Shown here: piece by piece, positions 1-6,415 of the stretch
Numbering within the stretch: position 1 is the first letter of the stretch
Layout: each line of letters opens with the position of its first letter
The notes under the pieces: model-generated
The model's database searches: none
What the model was told of the DNA's origin: nothing
Seen by the model: the letters and a program-made list of their open reading frames with translations, nothing else
Made by a program: the position numbers and the translations under genes
Assembly: GCA_016926925.1 (NCBI GenBank)
Contig: JAFGNQ010000131.1
Location: forward strand, 1-16,554
Source: Candidatus Aminicenantota bacterium
GTDB lineage: Bacteria; Acidobacteriota; Aminicenantia; Aminicenantales; Aminicenantaceae
DNA: 16,554 nt
Direction: 5' to 3'

Positions 1-113
1 AGTCCGAAGGAATGTTTGTTGTAAGATATCCGTTGCACTTTTTAAGCGATTTAACCTGGATCATACAGTCTGATAGCTAAATCGACGATTGAATTTTCAT
101 TGGAGGCTTCAAG

Positions 114-2195
114 ATGAAAGATTACGCACCGGATAAAATGAGAAATATTGCACTTGTTGGGCATGGGTCGGCCGGGAAGACTTCTCTTGCATCCGCTTTT
201 CTGTTCAATGCGGGTGTGACGACACGACTGACAACAGTTGCAGGCGGTAACGCGGTAACGGATTATGACCCGGATGAGATCGAGAGACAAATTTCCATCA
301 ACTCAGCCGCCGCACATCTTGAATGGAACGATCATAAAATCAACATTATAGACTGTCCCGGATATACCAATTTCCTTTGGGATACGCGAGCCAGCTTGAG
401 GGCGGTCGATGCCGGAGCCGTTGTTGTGGGCGCCTCTTCAGGAGTCGAAGTGGGGACGGAAAAAGCATGGGAAATGCTCGATGAGTTCGGTCAACCGCGG
501 CTCATTATCATCAACAAAGTCGACAGAGAAAATTCCGATTACCGCCGGGCTCTGGACTCTATTCATCAGTCTTTTGGACGCCGTGCCGTTCTGCTGCAGT
601 TGCCGATCGGGGCGGAAAAAGATTATTCCGGCGTTGTGGATTTAATCGGCAAAAAAGCCTTTGTCTTCGCAAAGGATGGGAGCGGGAAATTCAAGGAGAC
701 GGATATTCCAGCGGAATTGCAGGAGGAAGCGAACCGAATGGCCGAGGAACTGACCGAAATGGTCGCAGAAAATGATGAGGCGTTGATGGAAAAATATTTT
801 GAAGCCGGAGAGCTTTCGTCCGAAGATTTGATTTCAGGCCTGAAAAAAAGCATCCTAAGCCTGGAGCTGTATCCGATTTTCATATCATCTGCACTGTTGA
901 ACATCGGAACGCAGCCCATTCTTGATGCGATCATCAATTATATGCCTTCACCCCTCGAGAGGGGTGAAATAAAAACAGAAGAGGGGAAGGTTCAAACCAC
1001 ACTCCAAGATCCATTCACCGCATTGGTCTTCAAAACGATTTCCGATCCCTACACGGGGCGCATATCCTTGATGAGAATATTTTCCGGCCAGGCGAATCCT
1101 GATGCTTCCGTAACCAATACTTCCAAGCAGATTACGGAGAAATTCAGCGGTCTCTTTTTTCTTCAAGGGAAAGAGCAAATTCCTGCAGGACAGTGCAAAA
1201 TGGGGGATATCGTCGCCACAGCAAAATTGAAGGAAACCTCTACCGGGGATTCCCTGGTGGCTAAGGGGAGTGATGTGCGGTTCCCGAAAATCCATTTTCC
1301 GGAGCCTTCCATTTCGTTTGCCATCGAGCCGAAAACCCGTGCGGACGAGGACCGCATTTCTCAGGCGATCCACCGCATAGCAGAAGAAGATCCCACGGCA
1401 CGTATCACCCGCGATTCTGAGACGAACGAGTTGATCATTTCCGGAAACGGGCAGCTTCATGTGGAGATCGTCACCAACCGCCTGAAGAAAAGGTTCGGCG
1501 TCGATGTCGAGCTCAAACCGCCGAAGATCCCATACAAAGAAACGATAAAAGGCCGGTCGGACGTGCAAAGTAAGTACAAAAAGCAAACCGGCGGCCGTGG
1601 CCAGTACGGAGATGTCTACATTAAAATGGAGCCTTTGCCGCGGGGGACTGACTTCGAGTTTGAGGACAAAATTTTCGGTGGCGCCATTCCGAGAAATTAT
1701 ATCCCATCCATTGAAAAAGGCATTCAGGAAGCCCGAAAAAAAGGAGTTGTTGCCGGGTATCCGGCAGTCGATTTTAAAGTCATCCTTTACGACGGGTCGT
1801 ATCATGATGTCGACTCATCAGATATCGCCTTCAAAATTGCCGCCTCGATGGCTTTCAAAAAAGCGATGAAACAGGCTAAGCCAACGCTCCTTGAGCCGAT
1901 AATGACCGTGGAGGTGTTCACTCCTGAAAGCAGCATGGGAGACATCATGGGGAGCCTTAATGGAAGGAGGGGAAAAGTACAGGGGATGGAACAGAGAGGG
2001 AATATGCGTATCATCAAAGCCAAGGTTCCTATGGCAGAGATGCTGGATTTCGAGCCCACTCTCACCTCCATTACCGGCGGCAGGGGATCTTTTCTCATGG
2101 AATTTGCGACATTCGAAGAAGTTCCAGGGCACCTCCAGCAGAAGGTCATTGATGACGCTGTCAAGGAGGGCCGAATCAGACCTGAAGAAGAGTAG
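114..2195 (+). CDS. Elongation factor G-like GTPase (EF-G2/FusA2-type)
   Basis: A 693-residue translational GTPase with the full EF-G domain order. The G domain shows a P-loop GHGSAGKTS at residues 16-24, a switch I region around residues 54-67 (ERQISINSAA), G3 as DCPGY at 80-84, NKVD at 134-137 and a G5-like ISSAL near 255-260. Domains II-V follow, with the domain IV signature YDGSYHDVDSSDIAFK near 560-575. The G3 motif ends in Tyr84, where canonical EF-G has the catalytic His; Tyr here is, from memory, typical of the EF-G-like EF-G2 subfamily, so this is probably not the main translocase. It is expected to be cytosolic and ribosome-associated. The start is supported by GGAGG at 102-106, 7 nt before ATG. 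It stands alone, convergent with sucD. No clear promoter is visible in the 113 upstream bases. The exact cellular role is not known. Confidence 0.9.
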   Translation: MKDYAPDKMRNIALVGHGSAGKTSLASAFLFNAGVTTRLTTVAGGNAVTDYDPDEIERQISINSAAAHLEWNDHKINIIDCPGYTNFLWDTRASLRAVDAGAVVVGASSGVEVGTEKAWEMLDEFGQPRLIIINKVDRENSDYRRALDSIHQSFGRRAVLLQLPIGAEKDYSGVVDLIGKKAFVFAKDGSGKFKETDIPAELQEEANRMAEELTEMVAENDEALMEKYFEAGELSSEDLISGLKKSILSLELYPIFISSALLNIGTQPILDAIINYMPSPLERGEIKTEEGKVQTTLQDPFTALVFKTISDPYTGRISLMRIFSGQANPDASVTNTSKQITEKFSGLFFLQGKEQIPAGQCKMGDIVATAKLKETSTGDSLVAKGSDVRFPKIHFPEPSISFAIEPKTRADEDRISQAIHRIAEEDPTARITRDSETNELIISGNGQLHVEIVTNRLKKRFGVDVELKPPKIPYKETIKGRSDVQSKYKKQTGGRGQYGDVYIKMEPLPRGTDFEFEDKIFGGAIPRNYIPSIEKGIQEARKKGVVAGYPAVDFKVILYDGSYHDVDSSDIAFKIAASMAFKKAMKQAKPTLLEPIMTVEVFTPESSMGDIMGSLNGRRGKVQGMEQRGNMRIIKAKVPMAEMLDFEPTLTSITGGRGSFLMEFATFEEVPGHLQQKVIDDAVKEGRIRPEEE

Positions 2196-2232
2196 GTCTC
2201 AACCGTTGAACCGAAAATCAAAATGTGTTGAC

Positions 2233-3102
2233 TTATGAAAGGGCTTCTTTGATTTTTGCCCCCATTTCCGCAGGGCTTATTGCCACCAGGACACCGGCTT
2301 TTTCCAGGGCTTCCATTTTTTCCTTTGCCGTGCCTTTTCCTCCGGCAATGATCGCACCTGCATGACCCATACGCCTGCCCGGAGGTGCCGTCTGTCCGGC
2401 GATGAAACTGACCACCGGCTTGGTGAATTCTTTCTGGATATACAGAGCGGCTTCTTCCTCTGCAGTTCCCCCGATTTCGCCGATCAGGACAACAGCCTCG
2501 GTATCCGGATCTTCTTTAAACATCTGCAAAAGATCGATGAACTTCAAGCCGACGATGGGGTCGCCGCCAATCCCGATAGCCGTGGATTGGCCGTAACCTT
2601 GAAGGGAAACCTGCTGCACGGCTTCATAAGTCAATGTCCCGGAACGGGAAATGATGCCGATGCCTCCGGGAGTGTGGATGTGGCCCGGCATGATGCCGAT
2701 TTTACATTTCCCCGGAGAAATGATTCCCGGTGTGTTGGGCCCGATCAAACGGCACCCTGTATCTCTTAGAATCTGTTTGGCTTCGATCATGTCGAATGTG
2801 GGGATTCCTTCCGAGATGCAGACAACGAGACTGACGCCGGCACTGGCTGCCTCCATGATGGCATCTGCGGCGAATGAGGGGGGCACGAAGATTGCAGCGG
2901 CGTTTGCGCCTTCGTTTTTGACAGCGTCTTCCACAGTGTTGAACACAGGGACATCCAGATGGGTTTGGCCCCCTTTTCCGGGAGTGACACCAGCCACGAC
3001 ATTCGTTCCGTATTCCTGCATTCTTTGCGTATGAAAGGTTCCTTCTCCTCCTGTGATTCCCTGCACGACTACCCGGGTATTTTCATCTACAAGAATACTC
3101 AT
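2233..3102 (-). CDS. sucD: Succinyl-CoA ligase, alpha subunit
   Basis: A 289-residue alpha subunit of succinyl-CoA synthetase, which interconverts succinyl-CoA and succinate with formation or use of a nucleoside triphosphate. The N-terminal CoA-binding Rossmann domain carries GITGGEG at residues 15-21, the middle has GPNTPG at 121-126, and the C-terminal ligase domain has the phosphohistidine segment [14 protein letters not shown], with the active-site His at residue 247. Length matches the family (E. coli SucD 289). It lies 2 bases after the sucC stop, with AGGAG before its ATG overlapping the sucC end, so the two are translated together. In an organism using the methylmalonyl-CoA route this step conserves energy by substrate-level phosphorylation. 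The gene ends 37 bases from the convergent EF-G-like gene. Confidence 0.97.
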   Translation of the reverse strand: MSILVDENTRVVVQGITGGEGTFHTQRMQEYGTNVVAGVTPGKGGQTHLDVPVFNTVEDAVKNEGANAAAIFVPPSFAADAIMEAASAGVSLVVCISEGIPTFDMIEAKQILRDTGCRLIGPNTPGIISPGKCKIGIMPGHIHTPGGIGIISRSGTLTYEAVQQVSLQGYGQSTAIGIGGDPIVGLKFIDLLQMFKEDPDTEAVVLIGEIGGTAEEEAALYIQKEFTKPVVSFIAGQTAPPGRRMGHAGAIIAGGKGTAKEKMEALEKAGVLVAISPAEMGAKIKEALS

Positions 3103-3104
3103 TG

Positions 3105-4274
3105 CTAACTCCTTTCCTGTTTGGCAAGAGGAACGACTTTTTCAGCGGCCTCTTTCATGCTCGAAGCCGAAGAGAAGGCAAGGCCCGACTCGTCGAGTAT
3201 TTTCTTTCCCTGTTCTACGTTTGTGCCTTCGAGTCTGACAACCATCGGGATTTTCAGGTCCAGCTCTTTAGCTGCTTTGACAATGCCGTTGGCCACAAGA
3301 TCACAGCGGACTATGCCGCCGAAGATATTAACCAGTGCAGCTTTGACGTCCTTATCCGAAGTGAGAATCCTGAATGCATTCTTGACTGCTTCTTCCGATA
3401 CTCCTCCCCCCACATCGAGAAAATTGGCAGGCATTCCGCCGGAATGCATGATGATGTCCATCGTTGCCATGGCCAGGCCGGCGCCGTTGACCATGCAGCC
3501 TACATTCCCGTCAAGCTTGATGTAGTTCAGGTCGAATTTTGAGGCTTCGACTTCGAGAGGATCCTCTTCATCCAGGTCACGCATGTCCTTGATGTCGGGA
3601 TGTCTCATCAGAGCGTTGTCATCGAAGTTCATTTTTGCGTCAAGAGCCAGGACGTCTCCTTGTTTGGTTATCAAGAGCGGATTGATTTCAGCCAGGGAGG
3701 CGTCGCTGCTTTCGAATGCCTTGTAGAGCGCCGATAGGAATTTAACGGCCTGCTTGAACGTATTGCCCTCGAGGCCCAACTTGAAAGCGAGCTTCCTGGC
3801 TTGAAACGACTGAAATCCTGTTGCCGGGTTGATGTATTCTTTATAGATGAGTTCCGGCGTCTCTGCGGCTACTTTCTCGATCTCGACCCCGCCTTCGGAT
3901 GAAGCCATGACTACGGGAGCTTCCTTGGCTCTGTCAATAACGATCCCGATGTAGAGTTCCCGTGCGATGTCCAAGGCTTCTTCCACGAGAATGCGCTTCA
4001 CGATTTTTCCTTCGGGGCCTGTTTGATGGGTAATAAGGGTCATTCCGATCATTTCTTTGGCCAGGTTTTCCGCTTCGTCGGGGCCGGCAGCGAGCTTGAC
4101 ACCGCCGCCCTTTCCTCTCCCCCCTGCATGAATCTGAGCTTTGAGGACGACTTTAGGCCCGATATTTTCCGTAATCTCTCTGGCCTTGGCCGGGGTGTCG
4201 GCCACAGCGCCCTTTGGAATACGAACGCCAAATCCGCTCAAAATTTGCTTAGCCTGATATTCATGTATTTTCAT
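3105..4274 (-). CDS. sucC: Succinyl-CoA ligase, beta subunit (ATP-grasp)
   Basis: A 389-residue beta subunit that binds the nucleotide and pairs with SucD. The N-terminal ATP-grasp fold begins [12 protein letters not shown] and has the glycine-rich loop [10 protein letters not shown] at residues 49-58. The metal and substrate part includes EINPL near 196 and the C-terminal CoA-ligase domain includes FLDVGGG and [11 protein letters not shown]. Length is normal for the family (E. coli SucC 388). The ATG is preceded by AAAGGA at 4283-4288. It is separated from the upstream fumarase subunit by a 153-base spacer containing a palindromic structure and a possible weak promoter, so sucCD may be transcribed separately as well as from the mdh promoter. 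ATP versus GTP use cannot be decided by eye. Confidence 0.97.
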   Translation of the reverse strand: MKIHEYQAKQILSGFGVRIPKGAVADTPAKAREITENIGPKVVLKAQIHAGGRGKGGGVKLAAGPDEAENLAKEMIGMTLITHQTGPEGKIVKRILVEEALDIARELYIGIVIDRAKEAPVVMASSEGGVEIEKVAAETPELIYKEYINPATGFQSFQARKLAFKLGLEGNTFKQAVKFLSALYKAFESSDASLAEINPLLITKQGDVLALDAKMNFDDNALMRHPDIKDMRDLDEEDPLEVEASKFDLNYIKLDGNVGCMVNGAGLAMATMDIIMHSGGMPANFLDVGGGVSEEAVKNAFRILTSDKDVKAALVNIFGGIVRCDLVANGIVKAAKELDLKIPMVVRLEGTNVEQGKKILDESGLAFSSASSMKEAAEKVVPLAKQERS

Positions 4275-4294
4275 GAGAAAAATCCTTTAATTGA

Positions 4295-4322
4295 ATTATG
4301 CGCTGAACAGCCAAACTCTGAA
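4295..4322 (-). promoter_or_regulatory. Possible weak promoter for sucCD
   Basis: Read on the minus strand, TTCAGA (4317-4322) is followed after 16 nt by CATAAT (4295-4300). The -35 matches 4/6 and the -10 matches 5/6 of the sigma70 consensus. Predicted transcription would start near 4288, at the sucC Shine-Dalgarno, giving a very short leader. Weak evidence, but it fits a separate start for sucCD after the structured spacer. Confidence 0.3.
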
Positions 4323-4371
4323 AGCAGAGCCTATTCTTTCGAGCCGTCCCTTCTCTCCAAGCAGACTCTCG

Positions 4372-4423
4372 CCAAGTTTGAGTCCCGGCTTGCGCCCGGG
4401 AAGGCTTCGCAATTTAAACTTGG
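4372..4423. repeat. Palindromic, REP-like intergenic structure after the fumarase subunit
   Basis: CCAAGTTT (4372-4379) pairs perfectly with AAACTTGG (4416-4423). Inside it TCCCGG (4383-4388) pairs with CCGGGA (4396-4401) around a 7-nt loop. A competing stem, TTGCG (4390-4394) with CGCAA (4408-4412), overlaps the same loop. The structure starts 4 bases after the fumarase stop on the minus strand and has no following T-run. It therefore looks like an mRNA-stabilising or REP-type element rather than a rho-independent terminator. Only one copy is in this window, so membership of a repeat family is inferred. Confidence 0.55.
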
Positions 4424-4427
4424 AAAT

Positions 4428-4982
4428 CTAGTCTATCTGGTACTCTTCTTTTCCCTCTTTATACAGGTCGCTTCCATACATGTCATTGATCACAATGCAG
4501 GGGAAGTCCTTGACCTGGACCCTTCTTATCGCTTCGGGCCCGAGTTCCGGATAGGCAATGACTTCAGCGCTTTCGATGCTCTTGGAGATCAGAGCTCCCG
4601 CTCCACCGACGGCTGCGAGGTAAACGGCTTTGTAGGTTTTGAGGGATTCGATCACTTCATCGCTTCTCTTTCCCTTCCCGATCGTGCCTTTGAGACCCAG
4701 TCTATGAAGGGTGGGGGCATAGGAGTCCATTCTGTAGCTTGTCGTGGGGCCTGCAGAACCGATGGGTTTGCCAGGTCGTGCGGGTGTGGGACCTACATAG
4801 TAGATGAATTGGCCTTTAACGTCGATGGGCAAGTCCTCACCCTTTTCTACGAGCTCGATCAATTTTTTATGGGCAGAGTCCCTCCCGGTAAAGAGATAGC
4901 CGGATAGGTAGACTCTATCCCCAGCCTTGAGTTTCTCTATGTCTTCGTTGGAAACCGGTGTTGTGAGTCTGTGTTCGGCCAT
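4428..4982 (-). CDS. Class I fumarate hydratase, beta (C-terminal) subunit
   Basis: A 184-residue protein matching the C-terminal half of iron-sulfur (class I) fumarases, which hydrate fumarate to malate. Visible motifs are MAEHRLTTP at the start, GRD at 33-35, GPTTSYRMD at 78-86, GKGKRSDEV at 103-110 and a glycine-rich GGAGAL at 126-131. The 4Fe-4S cluster and its cysteines belong to the alpha chain in two-subunit enzymes, and no alpha gene is present in this window. The ATG at 4982 is chosen because it gives the usual family start and lies outside mdh. An upstream in-frame ATG at 5039 would overlap mdh by 22 bases and add 19 unusual residues. It is 35 bases downstream of mdh in the same direction. 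L(+)-tartrate dehydratase beta is the main alternative, but the mdh and sucCD neighbours favour fumarase. Confidence 0.88.
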   Translation of the reverse strand: MAEHRLTTPVSNEDIEKLKAGDRVYLSGYLFTGRDSAHKKLIELVEKGEDLPIDVKGQFIYYVGPTPARPGKPIGSAGPTTSYRMDSYAPTLHRLGLKGTIGKGKRSDEVIESLKTYKAVYLAAVGGAGALISKSIESAEVIAYPELGPEAIRRVQVKDFPCIVINDMYGSDLYKEGKEEYQID

Positions 4983-5017
4983 TTTCCTAATCTTCTTTTT
5001 TTCCGCAAGCGGAAAAG

Positions 5018-5959
5018 TTATATTCCCTGAGCGTTGCATTCATCGACGGTCTTCTGGACCGCAACTTTTGTCGTCTCGAGCATGGCTTTCTCGTCATCCG
5101 TGAGTGCAATCTCATGAATCTTTTCCATTCCTCCGGCTCCGATAAGACAAGGAACTCCGATGAATAAACCGTCGACGCCGTATTCGCCTTCACAGAGCGC
5201 GGCACACGGGAGCACACGTTTTTTGTCCTTAAGGTAGGACTCTGCGATGACAATAGCACTCCAGGCAGGGCTGAAGAATGCGGATCCCTTGCCGAAGAGT
5301 GTGACGATCTCTGTTCCGGCTTTCCGCGTCCTATCGACAACACGGTCAATCACTTCCTGTGAGGCGATTTCCGTCAGGGGAACGCCGCCGACAGTGGTCA
5401 ATCGCGGTAGTGGAACCATAGTGGGACCATGTCCGCCCAGAACCGTGCCTGCGATGTCTTCAATGGATACACCCAGTTCCATTCCGATGAAGGCTCTGTA
5501 CCGTGCTGTATCCAGAGTTCCGGCCATGCCGATAACCTGGCTTTTGGGGAAGCCGCTCAATTTATGGAAGGTGTAGACCATGGCATCAAGAGGATTCGTG
5601 AGCACGATGCAGAAGGCTTTGGGAGCGTTTGCCTTTACGCCTTCGGCTACATTCCTGATGATGTTGATGTTTGTGCTGAGAAGATCTTCTCTTGTCATTC
5701 CTGCCTGGCGGGGTTTTCCTGCTGTGATGATGATGACATCCGAGCCTTTAATGTCGGCATAATCAGAAGTGCCGGTGATGTTGGCATCGTAATTTCCGTG
5801 CGGCGCCATTTCCATCAGGTCAAGTGCTTTTCCCTTGATCGGATTCACGTAGTCAGGAATATCAAGGATGACGATGTCGCCCATTTCTTTCTGGGCTGCA
5901 AGCATGGCCAGGATCTGACCGATCTGGCCTCCACCGATGAGAGCAATTTTTTTTCTCAT
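5018..5959 (-). CDS. mdh: Malate dehydrogenase, LDH-like (type 3)
   Basis: A 313-residue NAD-dependent dehydrogenase that interconverts malate and oxaloacetate. The Rossmann motif GGGQIG is at residues 9-14 and Asp33 follows the second strand, as expected for NAD preference. The substrate loop GKPRQAGMTREDL carries Arg84 and Arg90, the malate-type arrangement, rather than the lactate-type Gln. Catalytic Asp150 and Arg153 lie in LDTAR, and His177 in GGHG. The residue after HG is Pro179, where most homologues have Asp. The start has AGGAGG (5965-5970) 5 nt before ATG. It leads a minus-strand series with fumarase beta, sucC and sucD and is divergent from acnB. A small interrupted reading frame lies 34 bases upstream. 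Confidence 0.96.
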   Translation of the reverse strand: MRKKIALIGGGQIGQILAMLAAQKEMGDIVILDIPDYVNPIKGKALDLMEMAPHGNYDANITGTSDYADIKGSDVIIITAGKPRQAGMTREDLLSTNINIIRNVAEGVKANAPKAFCIVLTNPLDAMVYTFHKLSGFPKSQVIGMAGTLDTARYRAFIGMELGVSIEDIAGTVLGGHGPTMVPLPRLTTVGGVPLTEIASQEVIDRVVDRTRKAGTEIVTLFGKGSAFFSPAWSAIVIAESYLKDKKRVLPCAALCEGEYGVDGLFIGVPCLIGAGGMEKIHEIALTDDEKAMLETTKVAVQKTVDECNAQGI

Positions 5960-5993
5960 GAAAACCTCCTTATATGATTGTTATATAGTAAGA

Positions 5994-6137
5994 CTATTCC
6001 GGATATCCGGATTTACCGCCTTTTCCGAACTGTCGTTGATCAATATATTCTATCCGTTCTATCGGATATGGTGTTTTTTCTCGGCGCTATGTGATGTAGA
6101 CATTCCAACGTTCTTTGAGTATGGCCGATTTATCCAT
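5994..6137 (-). pseudogene. Small frame upstream of mdh, interrupted by TAG (leader ORF or remnant)
   Basis: On the minus strand GGAGG (6145-6149) lies 7 nt before ATG at 6137. The frame reads MDKSAILKERWNVYIT and then meets TAG at 6087-6089. The same frame continues for 30 protein-like codons (for example KTPYPIERIEYIDQ, then GKGGKSGYPE) to a second TAG at 5994-5996, 34 bases before mdh. No ATG, GTG or TTG follows the first TAG in this frame. It could be a 16-residue leader peptide, a small gene broken by one amber mutation, or a frame read through at TAG. I do not recognise a family. Four neighbouring genes (the EF-G-like gene, sucC, fumarase beta and the PqqD-like gene) end in TAG, which argues against general recoding of TAG here. 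Confidence 0.35.
5998..6011. promoter_or_regulatory. 14-bp perfect palindrome TCCGGATATCCGGA
   Basis: A perfect self-complementary 14-mer 39 bases upstream of the mdh ATG. A related dyad, TATCCG-N6-CGGATA, lies at 6051-6068 and reuses the same half-site. It could be an operator for mdh or the divergent pair. It also falls inside the interrupted small frame, where it would encode SGYPE, so it may simply be former coding sequence. Confidence 0.3.
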
Positions 6138-6170
6138 TCTTATTCCTCCGATATGAAATAAGGGAAGTGA

Positions 6171-6199
6171 ATCTTATACTTTTTTTGGGGCAAAATCAA
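6171..6199 (-). promoter_or_regulatory. Promoter candidate for the mdh transcript
   Basis: On the minus strand TTGATT (6194-6199) is followed after 17 nt by TAAGAT (6171-6176). Both boxes match sigma70 consensus 4/6, and an overlapping TATAAG (6174-6179) is an alternative -10. Transcription would begin near 6164, just upstream of the GGAGG of the small interrupted frame, and run through it into mdh. Confidence 0.4.
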
Positions 6200-6327
6200 C
6201 CGACTTCCGTATTTTTATGGCCGAGATGGAAATTATTCATGCGACTCATACGGACAACGACTTGCTGCTTCTGCCTTTCTCGAAAGGCATCGCAGAAACG
6301 AAAAGGATTGCAATTCGTTACGCTTGA

Positions 6328-6356
6328 TTGAAGTCGCGAAGGCTTTGGTATATAGT
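6328..6356 (+). promoter_or_regulatory. Sigma70-type promoter candidate for acnB
   Basis: TTGAAG (6328-6333) and TATAGT (6351-6356) are separated by 17 nt, matching 4/6 and 5/6 of consensus. Transcription would start near 6363, leaving a leader of about 53 nt before the acnB ATG. Confidence 0.5.
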
Positions 6357-6415
6357 AATCATCCTGAGAATGGCCGAATAGTTGCCATAACAAATCCATT
6401 GACGGAGAGAATATC

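Larger units (their letters stand above)
5960..6415. other. Divergent mdh/acnB intergenic region
   Basis: This 456-base region separates the two divergent TCA genes and contains no confident full gene. It holds a promoter candidate for the mdh side (6171-6199), a promoter candidate for acnB (6328-6356), a Shine-Dalgarno-preceded but TAG-interrupted frame on the minus strand (5994-6137), a perfect 14-bp palindrome (5998-6011), an inverted repeat TATCCG/CGGATA (6051-6068) and a hairpin GCCTTT-CTCG-AAAGGC (6273-6288). Confidence 0.7.

Noticed and set aside
948..1805. 285-residue open frame on the minus strand inside the EF-G-like gene
   Set aside because: Antisense shadow of a clearly coding EF-G-like frame; no family resemblance and no promoter context.
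2199..2209. TCAACCGTTGA dyad between the EF-G-like gene and sucD as a bidirectional terminator
   Set aside because: The loop would be too small for a stable stem and there is no T-run, so it is not called a terminator.
4023..4907. 294-residue plus-strand open frame spanning the sucC start and fumarase beta
   Set aside because: Antisense to two well-identified genes, crosses the structured spacer, and has no recognisable domain.
5980..5985. TATAAC as a -10 box just upstream of mdh
   Set aside because: No matching -35 at 15-19 nt; the promoter at 6171-6199 is better supported.
5994..6137. Pyrrolysine-encoding reading of the TAG in the small frame
   Set aside because: TAG ends four of the window's confident genes (the EF-G-like gene, sucC, fumarase beta and the PqqD-like gene), and no Pyl system is visible; amber mutation or a leader peptide is simpler.
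6217..6327. 36-residue plus-strand frame MAEMEIIHATHTDNDLL... upstream of acnB
   Set aside because: Somewhat protein-like, but no Shine-Dalgarno, it begins in a T-rich stretch, and it ends at the acnB -35 box.
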